DNA of 7,928 bases. It comes from an uncultured Alphaproteobacteria bacterium (lineage in GTDB: Bacteria; Pseudomonadota; Alphaproteobacteria; Micavibrionales; Micavibrionaceae). Both the position numbers and the translations under genes were made by a program. A model generated the notes under the pieces. It did no database searches. It saw nothing but the letters and a program-made list of their open reading frames with translations, and was not told the origin of the DNA. Shown one piece after another: positions 6,049-7,928 of the stretch (within the stretch, counting starts at the first letter, position 1; the number at the start of each line of letters is the position of its first letter). The stretch spans positions 1 through 7,928 of the forward strand of contig CAKTCH010000060.1 of assembly GCA_934538895.1 (NCBI GenBank). Direction: 5' to 3'.

Positions 6049-6594
6049 CTAGCGCGATGCGAAAACCAGCGATTTCTGGCCATCATGCCCGTTGAGGACG
6101 GTGCGTACGCAATCGCGAACAGCGGCGGCATCCATACTCCCCACGCCTGACGCGCGGGTCCGGGTTTCGTAATGCACGACCTGCCCGCGGCCATTATCGG
6201 CGATATAGAGATCAAGAACGCAATCGTCGGTGCGGTACTGCCAGACATCCATATCGCCTTCGTGGCGTTGCAGGCCGGGCGCGCTGAAGATCATGCCGAT
6301 CTGCGCGCCCTTGAGTTTCAGCAATGAAGCGGGGCTGCCTTTGACTTGCGCCGCGAACTGGCGGCTCAGGCGCCCGGCATCGTTCGCGGGAATTTCCGCC
6401 AGCGGCGACGACGCGTAGGCATAGGCCCTGTTCTGATGGAGCGTCTTATTGATGGAGATGGAGTTGACCATGACGAACGGCAAACCGGCGATCAGGATCA
6501 GCGACAAGGCATCGCGGGACGAGAAAGCCAGACGGCCTTTCCGGCGCGTATGCACCATCAGATAGCGTATTAAATTTTCGGAAGTTTTTATCAT
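6049..6594 (-). CDS. Uncharacterised single-pass membrane protein with C-terminal WQYR/Cys domain
   Basis: A 181-residue protein with a basic N-terminus (HTRRKGR), one predicted membrane segment (about 29-46, LSLILIAGLPFVMVNSIS) and a probably periplasmic C-terminal part. The C-terminal region reads KLKGAQIGMIFSAPGL, then DVWQYRTDDCVLDLYI, then VRDCVRTVL, with Cys125 and Cys162 able to form a disulphide. The pattern of a 'G' segment followed by WQYR and an amphipathic strand recalls SmpA/BamE-type small domains. I also recall similar hypothetical proteins in alphaproteobacteria, but I cannot name a family. The ATG at 6594 is preferred over an in-frame GTG at 6615 because AAGGGG (6610-6605) is 10 nt upstream of it. 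It lies 75 bp downstream of the bactofilin gene on the same strand and may be cotranscribed with it. Confidence 0.8.
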   Translation of the reverse strand: MIKTSENLIRYLMVHTRRKGRLAFSSRDALSLILIAGLPFVMVNSISINKTLHQNRAYAYASSPLAEIPANDAGRLSRQFAAQVKGSPASLLKLKGAQIGMIFSAPGLQRHEGDMDVWQYRTDDCVLDLYIADNGRGQVVHYETRTRASGVGSMDAAAVRDCVRTVLNGHDGQKSLVFASR

Positions 6595-6600
6595 GGCTGC

Positions 6601-6645
6601 CGGGCCCCTTTTCACCCTTGTCTGCTATGCGCTTATAGGGGCCCG
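6601..6645 (-). promoter_or_regulatory. Inverted repeat that includes the Shine-Dalgarno of the membrane protein gene
   Basis: CGGGCCCCT (6601-6609) and AGGGGCCCG (6637-6645) are a perfect 9-bp inverted repeat with a 27-nt spacer. In the leftward transcript the second-transcribed arm holds the AGGGG of the ribosome binding site, 10 nt before the ATG at 6594. No T-run follows, so it is a poor terminator. A hairpin controlling translation of the downstream gene in a bactofilin-membrane protein mRNA is the more natural reading. Confidence 0.5.
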
Positions 6646-6669
6646 TTCGATGCCTTATGATATATCTGC

Positions 6670-7401
6670 TCAGGCAGCTTCGTTCGCATTGCCGAACGGC
6701 AGCTGGGAGCTGCTGTCATTCTCGGCGCGTGCTGCCCTAGGCTTTCCCGGCTTGTCAGCCTTCGCCATGCCCTTGGCGGACAGGGGCGTGATTTTGCCGT
6801 CTACGGTCGCACCGGCTTCAACAGCCAGTTCCTTGTAGGACATCGTGCCTGTGATGGAACCTGTGGAGCGGATGCTCAAACGGCCATTGACCGTGATGTC
6901 GCCTTCGAAACGGCCCGCGATGGTGCACTCGTCGATTTCAACCGTGCCGTAGAATGTGCCGTTTTCGGAGATCTCAAGAATACGCGCGCCTTTCAGGGCC
7001 GCTTCCACCGTGCCTTCGACAACCAGCGTGTCGCAAGCCTCGATCTCACCGGAAATGCTGATGCCTTCGCCGATCACCAGACGGCGGCCATCGGATGTCG
7101 TCGGCGTGCGCGCAATGCCTGCGGCACTATAGCTGCCCGCACCCGGATAAGCCGCCGCCGGCGCCGTCGCATAGGCGGAGCCAGGAGGAACACGGCCCGG
7201 CTGCGCCGCGCCCGGGCGCTGGAAAGCAGCGGCACCGCCAGGGATATCTACGCGTGCTTGAGTGTCCTGTTGTTCGCTTGTATTCGCGGTCATATTTTTT
7301 TCCTCGGGTTTGCTGTAAGTGTTGGTTCTGTCAGTAGCCTGTGTCTCGGACATGTTTGTCGTCTGCTCACCGGGCTGATCTGTTTTGGGACGATGAAACA
7401 T
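6670..7401 (-). CDS. Bactofilin cytoskeletal protein
   Basis: Bactofilins polymerise without nucleotide into membrane-associated filaments that place envelope-remodelling proteins. From the ATG at 7401 the protein has 243 residues. It begins with MFHRPK, like the MF-plus-basic membrane-targeting start of other bactofilins. A long, probably disordered Ala/Pro/Gly/Thr-rich linker follows (about 10-104). The beta-helical bactofilin domain spans about 106-205 (from RRLVIGEGISISGEIEA to GATVDGKI), with its repeating short strands visible. A Lys/Ala/Ser-rich tail closes the protein. The N-terminal linker is long compared with Caulobacter BacA. A Shine-Dalgarno (AAAGGAAG, about 12 nt away) precedes 7401. 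An internal in-frame ATG at 7293 has an even better one, so a 207-residue short form is possible. A TTG at 7482 could extend the frame but is unlikely to be used. Confidence 0.93.
   Translation of the reverse strand: MFHRPKTDQPGEQTTNMSETQATDRTNTYSKPEEKNMTANTSEQQDTQARVDIPGGAAAFQRPGAAQPGRVPPGSAYATAPAAAYPGAGSYSAAGIARTPTTSDGRRLVIGEGISISGEIEACDTLVVEGTVEAALKGARILEISENGTFYGTVEIDECTIAGRFEGDITVNGRLSIRSTGSITGTMSYKELAVEAGATVDGKITPLSAKGMAKADKPGKPRAARAENDSSSQLPFGNANEAA
7301..7305 (-). promoter_or_regulatory. Strong internal Shine-Dalgarno within the bactofilin gene
   Basis: GAGGA (7305-7301), followed by an A-run, lies 7 nt before an in-frame ATG at 7293 (codon 37 of the 243-codon gene). It is the best ribosome binding site in the gene by spacing and match. 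Confidence 0.5.
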
Positions 7402-7515
7402 TTTACGGTTTCTTCCTTTGGGTTTGGCCTTTGGGTTTCGTCTTGGGGAACGCGATGCAAGCCCTCTAAAAGGGTCTTCCAAAGCACTCCCGAATTCATA
7501 AACTGAATGACCGAG

Positions 7516-7544
7516 AAGTTACCAGCCCACCGGAACCCCTGCAA
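7516..7544 (-). promoter_or_regulatory. Weak promoter candidate for the bactofilin gene
   Basis: On the minus strand TTGCAG (7544-7539) and TAACTT (7521-7516) are separated by 17 bp. The -35 matches 4 of 6 and the -10 only 3 of 6, so this is a low-confidence call. The stretch 7402-7736 has no gene. It holds this candidate, an AT-rich tract (about 7550-7620) and the terminator at 7695-7719. Confidence 0.25.
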
Positions 7545-7694
7545 GCGGAACTTTATCAAAAATTAGCAATTTCCGATGGAACTTATTGAAATTGAATGAA
7601 ATAATCTTTTCAGATTTTCGTGGAAACAAGCGCCGCGCCCCATCGGCTGCTGTTTTTCCCTCTTGCCGCCCCGGCCATGAGGCCCGCCAGCGAG

Positions 7695-7719
7695 AAAGGG
7701 GCGCGATTTGCGCCCCTTT
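7695..7719 (-). terminator. Hairpin terminator downstream of the EF-hand gene
   Basis: AAAGGGGCGC (7695-7704) and GCGCCCCTTT (7710-7719) form a perfect 10-bp stem around the 5-nt loop GATTT, 17 bp past the stop codon at 7737. The GC-rich core is flanked by A/T pairs, with only a three-T tail on either strand. It is the clearest terminator-like structure in the window and separates the EF-hand gene from the bactofilin unit. Confidence 0.7.
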
Positions 7720-7736
7720 GCCGTTCCTGCTGGAAA

Positions 7737-7928
7737 CTACTGGTTATAACGCCATTGTCTGGCGCTCAGGGGGCTGCGGCTGCGGTCGTAGACCTCTTTC
7801 CATTCCTTGAATTCGATCACGCCGCTCTTGTCGGTATCGACCTGATTGAAGGCTTTTTCGATGAAGTTGCGCGGCGACACGCCTTTGCCGTCTTTGTCGA
7901 AACGCGCCAGCATGGAATGATCCATGAA
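7737..7928 (-). CDS. EF-hand calcium-binding protein, 5' end beyond the window
   Basis: Only the C-terminal 63 residues are visible. The frame stays open to the window edge through an in-frame Phe codon before the ATG at 7925, so the true start is probably outside. The canonical EF-hand loop DTDKSGVIEFKE has acidic ligands at positions 1, 3, 9 and 12 and Gly at position 6, and lies within FNQVDTDKSGVIEFKEWKEV. A preceding loop, FDKDGKGVSPRNF, looks like a degenerate hand: it is one residue short and lacks the Glu at position 12. Together they resemble the paired EF-hands of small, often exported, bacterial calcium-binding proteins. No signal peptide can be judged because the N-terminus is missing. 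A hairpin terminator follows the stop codon. The role is unknown. Confidence 0.8.
   Translation of the reverse strand, partial: FMDHSMLARFDKDGKGVSPRNFIEKAFNQVDTDKSGVIEFKEWKEVYDRSRSPLSARQWRYNQ

Noticed and set aside
6601..6645. Reading the 9-bp inverted repeat as a terminator for bactofilin
   Set aside because: The loop is 27 nt and no T-run follows on the transcribed strand.
7258..7506. Hydrophobic 82-codon frame on the plus strand antisense to the bactofilin start
   Set aside because: It resembles a small membrane protein, but it is antisense to the bactofilin N-terminal region and I see no ribosome binding site for it.
1..7928. Search for tRNA, rRNA, CRISPR, insertion sequences, phage or defence genes
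   Set aside because: No cloverleaf-like segment, regularly spaced direct repeats, transposase or integrase motifs, or toxin-antitoxin-like pairs were seen by eye; the long frames are explained by the listed genes.

Overview
The window looks like an ordinary chromosomal segment from an alphaproteobacterium of moderately high GC content. The support is gene content and order: a 5'-truncated dnaK, then dnaJ, dapB and nth close by, in an arrangement I know from several alphaproteobacterial lineages, plus a bactofilin beginning MFHRPK and an extended -10 promoter before an apparently leaderless nth. I cannot assign a genus.

Layout: the chaperone pair dnaK (cut by the window start) and dnaJ read rightward, separated by a palindromic repeat of two tetraloop hairpins (1899-1967). 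Next come a leftward, unrecognised 156-residue gene (3140-3610) and rightward dapB (3749-4489). These two diverge from an AT-rich 138-bp region in which the putative -35 boxes of opposite promoters abut. dapB contains a second, different palindromic repeat that is translated within the enzyme. A leftward AraC-HTH/O6-methylguanine methyltransferase overlaps the dapB 3' end tail-to-tail by 72 bp and diverges from rightward nth (endonuclease III), so two DNA repair genes share a 59-bp promoter region. The rest reads leftward: an EF-hand protein (cut by the window end) with a clear hairpin terminator, a bactofilin, and a one-TM membrane protein whose ribosome binding site lies in a 9-bp inverted repeat.

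Functionally, DnaK/DnaJ form the Hsp70 folding machine, DapB serves lysine and meso-diaminopimelate (peptidoglycan) synthesis, the methyltransferase and Nth repair alkylated and oxidised bases, and bactofilin is a cytoskeletal scaffold usually tied to cell-envelope growth. No defence system, phage, transposase, CRISPR array or RNA gene was seen. The most unusual signals are the repeat translated inside DapB, a 15-bp inverted repeat that places the same GGCCTCTAG stop context on the 3' ends of two divergent genes, the very tight tail-to-tail gene junctions, and possible translational control in the bactofilin region.
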